A DNA stretch of 64,000 nt. It comes from Methylorubrum aminovorans. GTDB lineage: Bacteria > Pseudomonadota > Alphaproteobacteria > Rhizobiales > Beijerinckiaceae. The notes under the pieces are model-generated. The model made no database searches. It saw only the letters and a list, made by a program, of their open reading frames with translations, and was not told the origin of the DNA. The stretch spans positions 248,001 to 312,000 of the forward strand of contig NZ_BPRC01000002.1 in assembly GCF_022179725.1 (NCBI RefSeq), in the 5' to 3' direction. A program made the position numbers and the translations under genes. The stretch's first letter is position 1; each line of letters begins with the position of its first letter. Positions 27,970 through 43,167 of the stretch are shown piece after piece.

Positions 27970-29322
27970 TCAGGCGGCAACCGTGCGGGCCGGTGCGGCC
28001 GTGGCCTCCACCGAATCCGGCACGGCCAGGGTCTGCGTCCGGCGCAGGATGCGCCAGACCAGCGCGAGCAGGAGGAGGAAGGGCGGGGCCGCGAGCGAGA
28101 TCCCGACGGAGGTTACCAGGGCCGATCCGCTCAGGGCCTCGTGCAGCGGCGTCGCCACGATGCCGTAGCCACCGACGATCCAGCCGAGCGCGAACAGAAC
28201 AAGCACCTGCCCTCGACGCGCCTGCCGGAGCAGGTCGGGCAGCAGCAGAGCGAGGGCGATGCCGTAGAGCGGCAGGTCGTAGTCGTAGGCGTAGGGGCTG
28301 ACGAACAGGCTGGCCATCGCGGCAAGGCCCACGACCTGCCGCCGCGGCATGCCGTTCCAGAGGGCGAGCGGGATGAGGCCGAGGACCGCGACCGCCGTCG
28401 CCATCTGCGCCGCCAGCGCGAGGCCGGCCGGCAGATCGAGGCTGCGCAGCCACGCATAGACCGAGATCATGCGAAAGAGCGGGTAGGCGCCCGCGGCGAG
28501 AAACGCCTTGGCCTCCTCCACGCCGCCGAGGAAGGCCGGCCAGATCGCCGGGCCGAGCATCAGGGTGGAGAGGGCGAGCGCGAGCGCCGCCGTCGCGGCG
28601 GCGAGCCCGAGGCATCGCCAGCGGCGCAGAACGAGGGCGCAGACCGCAAGCCCGACGGCAAGATGCGGCTTGATCACCATCAGGCCGAGCGGCAGCCCGG
28701 CCAGCGCCCGCCCGCCGAGGAGACCGAGGGCCGTCAGCCCGATCAGCGTACCGGTGAGAAAGCCGTTCTGGCCGCCGGCCACCGCGATGAAGAGGGCCGG
28801 CGCCAGCGCGACGACGACAGTCGCGAAGTGCGGCCCGGCAATCCGGCGCAGGACGAGCAGGTAGGCCGCGAGCGTCGAGCCGGCGAAGACGAGATAGGCG
28901 AGACTGATCGGCAGAGGTGCGAGCGCCGCCACCACGAGGTTGAAGGGCGGGGGATAGGTCCAGGGCAGGAACGCCTGTTCGCCGGTGAGAGCCTTCTGCA
29001 CCTCGAGCAGAGTCGGAAGATGGTAGGCCTGCGCGATGTCGCCCCGCCACACCATCCGGCCAGCGACGTGGAAGGCATCGAAATCCGTGAGTTCCTGAGC
29101 GGGAAGAAGCCCGGCGTAGCGCAGCGCCTTGCTGAGCATAACCGCAGCGAGGCTCAGGAGGAGCATCCGCACCACGAAGGGCGTGGCCAGCCGCTCGTGG
29201 AGCCGCGGGACTTCAGATCCCGGCGCTTGATGTCTCGGAACTTGATTTTTCGGACCTTGATTTTTCGGACCCTGGAACTTCGTCCCACGGCCAGGACCCT
29301 GATCTGCTTGAAGATCCATCAT
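27970..29322 (-). CDS. GT87 / DUF2029-type polytopic glycosyltransferase
   Basis: About 450 residues with many hydrophobic segments from residue 50 on. The periplasmic-loop acidic pair DFDAFHVAGRMVWRGDIAQ and FLPWTYPPPFNLVVAAL match DUF2029/GT87, the family of mycobacterial mannosyl and arabinofuranosyl transferases that use polyprenyl-phosphate sugars. Later motifs are GLMVIKPHLAVGLAV and FVSPYAYDYDLPLYG. Start is uncertain: ATG 29322, ATG 29319 or GTG 29367. The N terminus carries a five-residue tandem repeat (K-x-Q-x-P). It heads the dprE-like operon. Confidence 0.8.
   Translation of the reverse strand: MMDLQADQGPGRGTKFQGPKNQGPKNQVPRHQAPGSEVPRLHERLATPFVVRMLLLSLAAVMLSKALRYAGLLPAQELTDFDAFHVAGRMVWRGDIAQAYHLPTLLEVQKALTGEQAFLPWTYPPPFNLVVAALAPLPISLAYLVFAGSTLAAYLLVLRRIAGPHFATVVVALAPALFIAVAGGQNGFLTGTLIGLTALGLLGGRALAGLPLGLMVIKPHLAVGLAVCALVLRRWRCLGLAAATAALALALSTLMLGPAIWPAFLGGVEEAKAFLAAGAYPLFRMISVYAWLRSLDLPAGLALAAQMATAVAVLGLIPLALWNGMPRRQVVGLAAMASLFVSPYAYDYDLPLYGIALALLLPDLLRQARRGQVLVLFALGWIVGGYGIVATPLHEALSGSALVTSVGISLAAPPFLLLLALVWRILRRTQTLAVPDSVEATAAPARTVAA
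29206..29280. repeat. 15-nt tandem repeat at the 5' end of the GT87 gene
   Basis: Five imperfect 15-nt units, reading on the minus strand as variations of AAAAATCAAGGTCCG. They encode KFQGP, KNQGP, KNQVP, RHQAP and GSEVP just before the first membrane segment. They are more AT-rich than the rest of the gene. Confidence 0.75.
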
Positions 29323-29555
29323 GGTCGAGCCGGGACGGTCCGTGCGGGAAATACTGTCTTTCGGCACAACCGCGCCGGTCCGCGACCAGATTTGTCATGG
29401 TGTGATTTAAGAAGCCGTTACGGGATCGCTCCGAACGGGAGCGTCGAGCAGGCAGCCTCGAACCCCGGTCCGGACCTCTCGCCGTGCCGTGCGGCTTGAG
29501 CGTGATGATTGTCCCCGCGCGGCCCTCGTTCTCGCTCCGCACGGAACGACCGTCC

Positions 29556-30161
29556 TTAGAACGCCGTGCGGCTGCGGATCGCCGCCGTGAGCGTGCCCTC
29601 GTCGAGATAGTCGAGCTCGCCGCCCACCGGCACGCCGTGGGCGAGGCGGGTGATCGTCAATCCGAAAGGCTTGAGCGATTCGGTGACGTAGTGGGCCGTG
29701 GTCTGGCCATCGACCGTGGCGTTCAGGGCCAGGATGATCTCCTTCATTCCGGGCTCGCCCGCCCGCTCCACGAGGCGGCCGATGGTGAGGTGCTCGGGCC
29801 GCACCCCGTCGAGCGCCGAGAGCACGCCGCCGAGCACATGGTAGCGCGCCTTGACCGCGCCGGAGCGCTCCAGGGCCCAGAGATCGGACACGTCCTCGAC
29901 CACCACGAGGGTGGTGGGGTCGCGTGTCTCGTCCCGGCAGATCGTGCAGGGCTCGCTGGTATCGACGTTGCCGCAGGAGCGGCACACGACGATGCGATCG
30001 GCCGCGACGCGCATCGCGTCGGCCAGAGGGCTGAGCAAGGTCTCGCGCTTCTTGATCAGTTGGAGCGCGGCCCGGCGGGCGGAGCGGGGTCCCAGCCCCG
30101 GCATGCGCCCGAGTAGCTGGATCAGACGCTCGATCTCGGGGCCGGCGACGGCTTGGGGCAT
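29556..30161 (-). CDS. recR: Recombination protein RecR
   Basis: 201 residues: helix-hairpin-helix [21 protein letters not shown]4 zinc finger (C60, C63, C72, C75 in [16 protein letters not shown]), and Toprim domain ([26 protein letters not shown]). It acts with RecF/RecO to load RecA on gapped DNA. ATG 30161 gives the standard length; upstream extension is unconserved. The common upstream partner genes dnaX and ybaB are absent. Confidence 0.97.
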   Translation of the reverse strand: MPQAVAGPEIERLIQLLGRMPGLGPRSARRAALQLIKKRETLLSPLADAMRVAADRIVVCRSCGNVDTSEPCTICRDETRDPTTLVVVEDVSDLWALERSGAVKARYHVLGGVLSALDGVRPEHLTIGRLVERAGEPGMKEIILALNATVDGQTTAHYVTESLKPFGLTITRLAHGVPVGGELDYLDEGTLTAAIRSRTAF

Positions 30162-30473
30162 GCGGGGCGATACGGCTGTGGCTGGGGACGGACGGCGGGC
30201 GCCCTCCCTCACATAGGCCTTCCGCCGGCATTTTGCCCGTTCCCGATTCCGACGGGCGGCCATCCCCCGAGAAGCCGGCACGCAAATTTAATTTGAGCCC
30301 ATACCAAGGATTAGTTGACGGCCCAGCCCGAGACCGATCCATTGGGCAACCGGGGCGGAGAACCTGCGTGCGGCGGCCCTGACCGACCGCACGGACGCCT
30401 CGCCAGAAGACGCGAAACAGCCGGAGAGACCGGCGCGACGGCGCGATCAGGGGCCGTGAGGGAGAGAAAACCC
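30162..30473. other. 312-nt intergenic region between recR and pckA
   Basis: Divergent promoters for recR and pckA must lie here. No gene is supported. The only striking element is an AT-rich palindrome at 30283-30295; the remainder to the pckA ribosome-binding site is GC-rich with no other repeat noticed. Confidence 0.5.
30283..30295. promoter_or_regulatory. AT-rich palindrome upstream of pckA
   Basis: CAAATT-T-AATTTG, perfect 6-bp arms around one base, in otherwise GC-rich DNA 178 nt before the pckA start. It fits a LysR-type or other dimer binding site, but the regulator is unknown. Confidence 0.4.
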
Positions 30474-32093
<1,620 letters not shown>

Positions 32094-32102
32094 CGCGCGC
32101 TT

Positions 32103-32126
32103 CCCCTCCCTCTCGCGGGGGAGGGG
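32103..32126 (+). terminator. Hairpin after pckA
   Basis: CCCCTCCC and GGGAGGGG form an 8-bp stem 10 nt after the pckA stop, without a U tract. Possibly a Rho-assisted terminator or the flank of the repeat that follows. Confidence 0.5.
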
Positions 32127-32153
32127 TCGTCGAACGGGTCGATGCCGCGCGCG

Positions 32154-32248
32154 CCGTCATCGCGAGCGGATGCGAAGCGACCCAGCGGCGTGCCCACTTC
32201 GAAAAGGTCGGCGTCCTGGATAGCGTCAGTGTCACCTCGCCATGACGG
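32154..32248. repeat. Palindromic intergenic repeat, type B copy 1
   Basis: About 95 nt with outer arms CCGTCATCGCGAG and CTCGCCATGACGG and the subterminal GCGAAGCGACCCAG / CTGGATAGCG pair. It shares its core with the units at 49091 and 56229. This is the most degraded inner copy. Confidence 0.7.
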
Positions 32249-32260
32249 CGAGGGTTACTT

Positions 32261-33538
32261 TCAGTCGACTTGGTCGGCGTAGACGGCCTCGGCGCCCATG
32301 CCCTCTTCGAGCATCATCCGGGCACGCGCCCGCAGCTTCTCCGTCTCGCTCTTGAGCTGGCCGCAGGCCGCCAGGATGTCGCGCCCGCGCGGCGTGCGCA
32401 CCGGCGAGGCGTAGCCGGCGGTGAAGACGATCTCGGAGAAGCGCTCGATCCGCTCCCAGTCCGAGCACTCGTATTTCGAGCCGGGCCAGGGATTGAACGG
32501 GATCAGGTTGATCTTGGCCGGGATGCCCTTGAGCAAGCGCACCAGGGCGCGGGCGTCGGCGTCCGAATCGTTGACGCCCTTCAGCATCACGTACTCGAAG
32601 GTGATGCGCCGGGCGTTGCTGAGGCCCGGATAGTTCCGGCAGGCGTCGAGCAACTGCGCGATCGGGTACTTGCGGTTGAGCGGCACTAGCTCGTCGCGCA
32701 GATCGTCGCGCACGGCGTGCAGCGAGATCGCCAGCATGGCGTTGGCCTCCAACCCCAGCCGCTCGATCTGCGGCACCACGCCGGAGGTCGAGACCGTGAT
32801 GCGGCGGCGCGAGAGGGCGAGGCCCTCCTGGTCCGACATCACCGCGATGGCGTCGATCACCGCGTCGAGATTGTAGAGCGGCTCGCCCATGCCCATGAAC
32901 ACGATGTTGGTGACGAGCCGCCCGGCCTCGCCGCCATCCTTGCCCGGCATCTGCCCGGTGAAGTCGCCGAGGGCGTCGCGGGCGACGACCACTTGCGAGA
33001 CGATCTCGGCCGTCGAGAGGTTGCGCACGAGGCGCTGCGTGCCGGTGTGGCAGAACGAGCAGGTCAGCGTGCAGCCGACCTGGGACGAGACGCAGAGCGT
33101 GCCGCGGTCGTCGCCGGGGATGTAGACGCACTCGATCTCGGCGCCCCGATTGTGGTCGTGCGCCCCGGTGGGCGCCATGCGCAGCAGCCACTTGCGGGTG
33201 CCATCGCGCGAGACCTGCTCGGTGACGACCTCCGGCCGCTCCAGCGTGAAGTGCTCCGCAAGCTGCGCCTTCAGCCCCTTGCCGACATTGGTCATTTCGG
33301 AGAATTCGCGCGCGCCGCGCACGTAGATCCAGTGCCAGACCTGGCTCACCCGCATCCGCGTCTCGCGCTCGGGCACGCCGATGCCGATGAGCGCCTGCTT
33401 CAATCCCTCGCGGGTCAGGCCGACGAGGGAGGCCTTGCGGCCGGGCAGGGTCGAGAGGGCGGTGACCTCGGGGGCCTTCTCGATTGCGGGGAGGGCGCGC
33501 GATGCGCCCGGGGCGGAGTCGAACGACGCCGTCGCCAT
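32261..33538 (-). CDS. rlmN: 23S rRNA (A2503-C2) methyltransferase RlmN
   Basis: 425 residues, radical SAM dual-specificity methyltransferase. The cluster motif CTLTCSFC (C156, C160, C163; CX3CX2C) follows [21 protein letters not shown] and [13 protein letters not shown] follow. It methylates A2503 of 23S rRNA and A37 of some tRNAs. The N terminus is about 40 residues longer than in E. coli. It faces away from aroKB and converges on pckA across a repeat. Confidence 0.97.
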   Translation of the reverse strand: MATASFDSAPGASRALPAIEKAPEVTALSTLPGRKASLVGLTREGLKQALIGIGVPERETRMRVSQVWHWIYVRGAREFSEMTNVGKGLKAQLAEHFTLERPEVVTEQVSRDGTRKWLLRMAPTGAHDHNRGAEIECVYIPGDDRGTLCVSSQVGCTLTCSFCHTGTQRLVRNLSTAEIVSQVVVARDALGDFTGQMPGKDGGEAGRLVTNIVFMGMGEPLYNLDAVIDAIAVMSDQEGLALSRRRITVSTSGVVPQIERLGLEANAMLAISLHAVRDDLRDELVPLNRKYPIAQLLDACRNYPGLSNARRITFEYVMLKGVNDSDADARALVRLLKGIPAKINLIPFNPWPGSKYECSDWERIERFSEIVFTAGYASPVRTPRGRDILAACGQLKSETEKLRARARMMLEEGMGAEAVYADQVD

Positions 33539-33646
33539 GGCTCAAGACCTTAGGAAGCTGGAACGGCTCTCATATAGGCGCATTCGGGCGGGAACGCGAC
33601 TGCGCTGGATTTCGGGCAGAGGCCGGGAAAGCGCGGGTCACGCGCC

Positions 33647-35386
33647 TCAGCCCCGCAATTCCTCCTCGAGGAACGCCCGCACCTCGCCCGCATCGATCCC
33701 CGGCGCGATGAAGCTCTGGCCGATGCCGCGGGCGAGGATGAAGGTGAGCTGGCCATCGCGGACCTTCTTGTCCTGGGCCATGGCGTCGAGGAGCGTGTCG
33801 GGATCGCCGGCCCCGCCCGGCACTTGGCTCAGGCGGGTCGGCAGGCCGGCGAGCGCGAGATGGTTGGCCACGCGCCCGGCATCCTGGCCAGGGCACAGGC
33901 CGAGCCGGGCCGAGAAGCGGAAGGCGAGCGCCAGCCCGATCGCGACGCCCTCGCCGTGGACGAGGCGGGCGGCGTCGTAGCCGGTCAGACGCTCCAGGGC
34001 GTGGCCGAAGGTGTGGCCGAGATTGAGCAGGGCCCGCTCGCCATCCTCCCGCTCATCGCGGGTCACGACCCCGGCCTTGGCGCGGCAGCAGGCGGCCACC
34101 GCCTCGTCGCGCTCGGACCCGCCGGAGAAGATGCCGGCCCAGTTCGCCTCGCACCATTCGAAGAAGTCGGCGTCGCCGATCAGGCCGTACTTGGCGACCT
34201 CGGCATAGCCGGCCCGCATCTCGCGCTCGGAGAGCGTGTCGAGGGTGGCGGTATCGGCCAGAACGAGGCGTGGCTGATGGAAGGCGCCGATCAGGTTCTT
34301 TCCCAACGGCGAGTTGATCCCGGTCTTGCCGCCGACGGAGGAATCAACCTGCGCGAGCAGGGTCGTCGGAACCTGGAGGAAGCGGACGCCGCGGCGCAGC
34401 GAGGCCGCCGCGAAGCCCGCGAGATCCCCGACCACGCCCCCACCGAGCGCCACCACGAGGTCGCCGCGCTCGATTTTATGAGCCAGCAAACCATCGCTGA
34501 CGCGGGCGAATTCCGCGTAGCTTTTCGAGGCCTCGCCCGGCGGCACGGCGATGATCCCGCAACGCAGGCCGGCGGCCTCGAGGCTCGACCGCACGCGCTC
34601 GCCGTAGAGCCCGGCGACCGTCTCGTCCGTGACGATGCCCGCGGCCCTCGCGCCGAGATCGCGCGCCTCCGCGCCCACCGCGTCGATCAGGCCGCGTCCG
34701 ATGCGGATATCGTATTCACGCCCGCCCGAGAGAGGAACGTTCACGCGCGTTGACGGTTGCTTCATGGAATATGTCAAATGTTGCGATTGGGACACGCGGG
34801 ACGGGTTGATGTGAAGGTCGAGGGCTTCCATCACGTCTTCCACCACGCGGTCATGGGACACTTCGCGGGACAAGACCGTGACATCGGCTTGGGCATAGAC
34901 GGGATGGCGCACCTCCATCAGCGCACGCATGGTCGCTTCCGGATCCTCCGTCTGGAGAAGAGGGCGCGTGTTGCGCTTGCGCACGCGGCGCATCAGCACA
35001 TCGAGATCGGCCTTGAGCCAGACCGAGATGCCGCCCTCGGCGATTCGCGCCCGCGTCGCCTCGCGCATGAAGGCGCCTCCGCCGGTGGCCAGCACCATCG
35101 GCCCCTCGCGCAGCAGGCGCGCGATCACGCGCTCCTCACCCTCGCGGAAGCTCGCCTCGCCGTAGATGGCGAAGATGTCGGCGATGGTGAGCTTGGCCGC
35201 CGCCTCGATCTCGTGGTCGGCGTCCTTGAACATCAGGCCGAGCCGGCTGGCGAGGCGGCGGCCGACGGTGCTCTTGCCCGCCCCCATCAGGCCGACGAGC
35301 ACGATCGATCGGGCTCCGAGGCCACGGCGCAGGCGTGCTTCAATCGGTTCGCCAAGCGGCGGCGCCGGCGGCAGGGGAGCGGTCAT
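33647..35386 (-). CDS. aroKB: Fused shikimate kinase / 3-dehydroquinate synthase
   Basis: 579 residues in one uninterrupted frame. Residues about 20-200 are shikimate kinase: P-loop GLMGAGKST (32-40), FKDADHEIE (D55, D57), ASFREGEERVI, LATGGGAFM and RNTRPLL. Residues about 208-579 are dehydroquinate synthase: GGREYDIRIGRGL, VVALGGGVVGDLAGF, DSSVGGKTGIN and LNLGHTFGHALE. These catalyse steps 5 and 2 of the shikimate pathway. An internal ATG at 34765 marks where AroB would normally begin, but it has no ribosome-binding site, so a true fusion is likely. Confidence 0.9.
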   Translation of the reverse strand: MTAPLPPAPPLGEPIEARLRRGLGARSIVLVGLMGAGKSTVGRRLASRLGLMFKDADHEIEAAAKLTIADIFAIYGEASFREGEERVIARLLREGPMVLATGGGAFMREATRARIAEGGISVWLKADLDVLMRRVRKRNTRPLLQTEDPEATMRALMEVRHPVYAQADVTVLSREVSHDRVVEDVMEALDLHINPSRVSQSQHLTYSMKQPSTRVNVPLSGGREYDIRIGRGLIDAVGAEARDLGARAAGIVTDETVAGLYGERVRSSLEAAGLRCGIIAVPPGEASKSYAEFARVSDGLLAHKIERGDLVVALGGGVVGDLAGFAAASLRRGVRFLQVPTTLLAQVDSSVGGKTGINSPLGKNLIGAFHQPRLVLADTATLDTLSEREMRAGYAEVAKYGLIGDADFFEWCEANWAGIFSGGSERDEAVAACCRAKAGVVTRDEREDGERALLNLGHTFGHALERLTGYDAARLVHGEGVAIGLALAFRFSARLGLCPGQDAGRVANHLALAGLPTRLSQVPGGAGDPDTLLDAMAQDKKVRDGQLTFILARGIGQSFIAPGIDAGEVRAFLEEELRG

Positions 35387-35637
35387 CGGGCGGTCATAGA
35401 CGGTTTTGCGGACACGGCGAAGCGTCCGGTACCGCCGTCGGCGCCGAGTCGAAACCCCTTCAGTCTCTTCCCGCCCCTTGTCCAAACGGGATCAGTACAA
35501 AAACCATGACTGTTAGGGGTTGCAAAGTGTCGCGTGGACGGGAAGGCTCGTACGCGAGCGCGTGGGACGGCACCGCTCTCGACTAGGCTTGCCTCGTCGA
35601 GTGCCCCCACGCTTGTTGTCTCAGTGCCAGGAAAGTC

Positions 35638-36369
35638 ATGTTGCCGTACGGATCTCTCTCCCTTCCCGTCACCCTGACCGATAGCGAGGGGGAGGCGAAT
35701 GATCCGAACTCCGATCCGCGCGCCGGTTCCTCCCGCCCCTCACGCCTCAGCGGCCCCGCGGCCCGCGCCAGACCCACACCGGTCTCGACGGATGCGCGGT
35801 TGCTGGCCATCGCCACGGAACACCTGACCCGGCTCGGGCCCAAACGGGTGACCGTGGTGGCGGTCGCTGCAGAAGCAGGCATGACCCATGCCAACGTCTA
35901 CCGCTACTTCCCGTCGAAGGACGCCCTGCTCGACGCCGTCGCCGGGCGCTGGCTGCGCGACCTCGAAACCGAACTCGCCGGCATCGCCGACGCGCCCGAT
36001 CCTGCCGACGACAAGATCGAGCGCTTCATCAGCGCGCTCGCCAACGCTCAGAGCGAGATGCTGACCCGCGAGCCCAACCTGTTCGCCGTGCATCTCGATG
36101 CCACCGTCGCCTCCCGTCCGATCGCCCGCCGCCACCGTGTGCGTCTGCGCGCCCTCGTCGAGCGCGTCGTGGAGGAAGGCATCGGCACCGGCGTCTTCGC
36201 CGCCCGCGACCGCGAGCGCGCCATCGCCGTCATCTTCGACGCGAGCTATCGCTTCACCCATCCGGTGGCGATCCAGCACGATGCGGACGTGCCCCGCGAC
36301 CTGCTGGATGCCCGTCTCGGGGCCGTGATCCAGTCGATTCAGCGGGCCCTGCGGACAGGAACTTTCTGA
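35638..36369 (+). CDS. TetR/AcrR-family transcriptional regulator
   Basis: 243 residues. A 45-residue disordered N-terminal extension precedes the HTH (KRVTVVAVAAEAGMTHANVY then RYFPSKDALLDAV), followed by a helical ligand domain with no recognised ligand. ATG 35638 has AGGAAA about 5 nt upstream. It is divergent from aroKB (251-nt gap). Target genes are unknown; autoregulation is the default expectation for the family. Confidence 0.92.
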   Translation: MLPYGSLSLPVTLTDSEGEANDPNSDPRAGSSRPSRLSGPAARARPTPVSTDARLLAIATEHLTRLGPKRVTVVAVAAEAGMTHANVYRYFPSKDALLDAVAGRWLRDLETELAGIADAPDPADDKIERFISALANAQSEMLTREPNLFAVHLDATVASRPIARRHRVRLRALVERVVEEGIGTGVFAARDRERAIAVIFDASYRFTHPVAIQHDADVPRDLLDARLGAVIQSIQRALRTGTF

Positions 36370-37683
<1,314 letters not shown>

Positions 37684-37791
37684 AAAGCCGCGAAGAGCGG
37701 GCCGTGAACGGCGAACGGGCGGCCTCGACGCCCTTCGCTCCACTGCCACTCTACGCTATTGGCTAGGCCCTATCCGCTCGACGAGGTCTCG

Positions 37792-38988
37792 ATGAATATC
37801 CACGAATACCAGGCCAAAGCCGTCCTGAAGGAGTTCGGCCTGCCGGTCTCCCGCGGCGTGGCGATCTTCAAGCCGGAAGAGGCGGCCGCCGCGGCCGACG
37901 CGCTCGGCGGCCCGGTCTGGGTGGTGAAATCGCAGATCCACGCGGGCGGGCGTGGCAAGGGCACCTTCAAGGGCGCGCCCGCGGGCGCCAAGGGCGGCGT
38001 GCGCGTCACCAAGTCCAAGGACGAGGTGGTGCAGTTCGCGGGCGAGATGCTCGGGGCGACGCTGGTGACGGTGCAGACCGGCGAGGCCGGCAAGCAGGTC
38101 AACCGCCTCTACATCGAGGAAGGCGCCTCGATCGCCGCCGAGTTCTACCTGTCGATGCTGGTCGATCGCGAGACCGGCCGCGTCGCCTTCGTCGTCTCGA
38201 CCGAAGGCGGGATGGACATCGAGCAGGTCGCCCACGACACCCCTGAGAAGATCGTCACCTTCTCGGTCGATCCGGCCACCGGCATCATGCCTCATCACGG
38301 CCGTGCCGTCGCCAAGGCGCTCGGCCTCTCGGGCGCCCAGGCCAAGGAAGCGGGCGCGCTGACGGAAAAGCTCTACGCGGCCTTCACGGCCAAGGACATG
38401 AGCATGCTGGAGATCAACCCGCTGGTGCTCACCGGCGACGGCGCTCTCAAGTGCCTCGACGCCAAGATCTCGTTCGACTCGAACGCCCTCTACCGCCACC
38501 CCGAGATCGTCGCGCTGCGCGACGAAACGGAAGAGGACGCCAAGGAGATCGAAGCCTCGAAATACGACCTCGCCTACATCGCGCTCGACGGCACAATCGG
38601 CTGCATGGTCAACGGCGCGGGCCTGGCGATGGCGACGCTCGACATCATCAAGCTCTACGGTGAGGAGCCGGCGAACTTCCTCGACGTGGGCGGCGGCGCC
38701 TCCGAGGAGAAGGTCACGGCGGCCTTCAAGATCATCACCGCCGATCCGCAGGTGAAGGGCATCCTCGTCAACATCTTCGGCGGGATCATGAAGTGCGACG
38801 TCATCGCCCGCGGCGTGATCGCGGCGGTGAAGGCGGTCGGCCTGGAAGTGCCGCTCGTCGTGCGGCTTGAGGGCACCAACGTCGAGGAGGGCAAGGAGAT
38901 CATCCGGAACTCCGGCCTCAACGTGATCCCCGCCGACGATCTCGACGACGCCGCGCAGAAGATCGTCGCCGCCGTGAAGAAGGGCTGA
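37792..38988 (+). CDS. sucC: Succinyl-CoA ligase beta subunit
   Basis: 398 residues. ATP-grasp domain ([43 protein letters not shown]) and CoA-ligase domain ([27 protein letters not shown]). Start at ATG 37792, the universal MNIHEYQAK opening, after a GAGG site. It couples succinyl-CoA cleavage to NTP formation with SucD, 8 nt downstream. Confidence 0.98.
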   Translation: MNIHEYQAKAVLKEFGLPVSRGVAIFKPEEAAAAADALGGPVWVVKSQIHAGGRGKGTFKGAPAGAKGGVRVTKSKDEVVQFAGEMLGATLVTVQTGEAGKQVNRLYIEEGASIAAEFYLSMLVDRETGRVAFVVSTEGGMDIEQVAHDTPEKIVTFSVDPATGIMPHHGRAVAKALGLSGAQAKEAGALTEKLYAAFTAKDMSMLEINPLVLTGDGALKCLDAKISFDSNALYRHPEIVALRDETEEDAKEIEASKYDLAYIALDGTIGCMVNGAGLAMATLDIIKLYGEEPANFLDVGGGASEEKVTAAFKIITADPQVKGILVNIFGGIMKCDVIARGVIAAVKAVGLEVPLVVRLEGTNVEEGKEIIRNSGLNVIPADDLDDAAQKIVAAVKKG

Positions 38989-38996
38989 GCTGACCG

Positions 38997-39881
38997 ATGT
39001 CCATCCTGATCGACGCCAACACCAAGGTCATCTGCCAGGGCTTCACCGGCAAGAACGGCACCTTCCACTCCGAGCAGGCCATCGCCTACGGCACCAAGAT
39101 GGTCGGCGGCACCTCGCCGGGTAAGGGCGGCTCGACCCATCTCGGCCTGCCGGTGTTCGACACCGTGGCCGAGGCGCGCGAGGCCACCGGCGCCGACGCC
39201 TCGGTCGTCTACGTGCCGCCGCCCGGCGCGGCGGACGCGATCTGCGAGGCGATCCAGGCCGAGATCCCGCTGATCGTCTGCATCACAGAGGGCATTCCGG
39301 TGCTCGACATGGTGCGGGTCAAGCGCGCGCTCGAAGGCTCGAAGTCGCGCCTGATCGGGCCGAACTGCCCCGGCGTCGTCACCGCCGGCCAATCGAAGAT
39401 CGGCATCATGCCGGCCAACATCTTCAAGCCGGGCTCGGTCGGCATCGTCTCGCGCTCGGGTACGCTGACCTACGAGGCGGTGTTCCAGACCTCGAATGCC
39501 GGCCTCGGCCAGACGACCGCCGTCGGCATCGGCGGCGATCCGGTCAAGGGCACCGAGTTCATCGACATGCTGGAGCTGTTCCTGGCCGATCCCAAGACCG
39601 AGTCGATCGTGATGATCGGCGAGATCGGCGGCTCGGCCGAGGAGGAGGCGGCGCAGTTCCTGGCCGACGAGGCCAAGCGCGGCCGCAAGAAGCCGATGGT
39701 CGGCTTCATCGCCGGCCGTACGGCGCCTCCCGGCCGCCGCATGGGCCATGCCGGCGCCATCATCTCCGGCGGCAAGGGCGGAGCCGAGGATAAGATTGCG
39801 GCGATGGAGGCGGCGGGCATCCGCGTCTCGCCCTCGCCGGCCCGTCTCGGCTCCACCCTCGTGGAAGTGCTGAAGGGTTGA
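38997..39881 (+). CDS. sucD: Succinyl-CoA ligase alpha subunit
   Basis: 294 residues: CoA-binding [33 protein letters not shown], and the phosphohistidine loop [17 protein letters not shown] with H251. Forms the heterodimer or tetramer with SucC. A GC-rich hairpin (39956-39979) lies in the 212-nt gap before sucA. Confidence 0.98.
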   Translation: MSILIDANTKVICQGFTGKNGTFHSEQAIAYGTKMVGGTSPGKGGSTHLGLPVFDTVAEAREATGADASVVYVPPPGAADAICEAIQAEIPLIVCITEGIPVLDMVRVKRALEGSKSRLIGPNCPGVVTAGQSKIGIMPANIFKPGSVGIVSRSGTLTYEAVFQTSNAGLGQTTAVGIGGDPVKGTEFIDMLELFLADPKTESIVMIGEIGGSAEEEAAQFLADEAKRGRKKPMVGFIAGRTAPPGRRMGHAGAIISGGKGGAEDKIAAMEAAGIRVSPSPARLGSTLVEVLKG

Positions 39882-39955
39882 TGGGGTCTGTAACCGGGAC
39901 CTGCCTGGCTGTGTTGCACCGCACGCAAGCTCGGGCGACCCATGTGGAAGAACAA

Positions 39956-39979
39956 GCCGGGGCGCGTCCGCGCCCCGGC
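39956..39979 (+). terminator. GC-rich hairpin between sucD and sucA
   Basis: 11-bp arms GCCGGGGCGCG / CGCGCCCCGGC with a 2-nt gap, and no U tract. It could attenuate read-through or stabilise the sucCD 3' end; sucA may have its own promoter. Confidence 0.45.
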
Positions 39980-40093
39980 CGGATCCGGAGGCGCGACGTG
40001 GGGCGGTAGCTCCCCGCTCAGCCCGGCCGCCGGATCGGACACGACGCGGCGGCCCGCTGGAACAGCGCCGCCCGAGCGGTAGGACAGGCAGCG

Positions 40094-43084
<2,991 letters not shown>

Positions 43085-43167
43085 TCCGCCGGTCCCCCTC
43101 TCGCTCGATCCACCAACCGGGGCCGCGCCGCCCGAGGCGCGTCCCGAAACTCCGGTGAACACAGATT

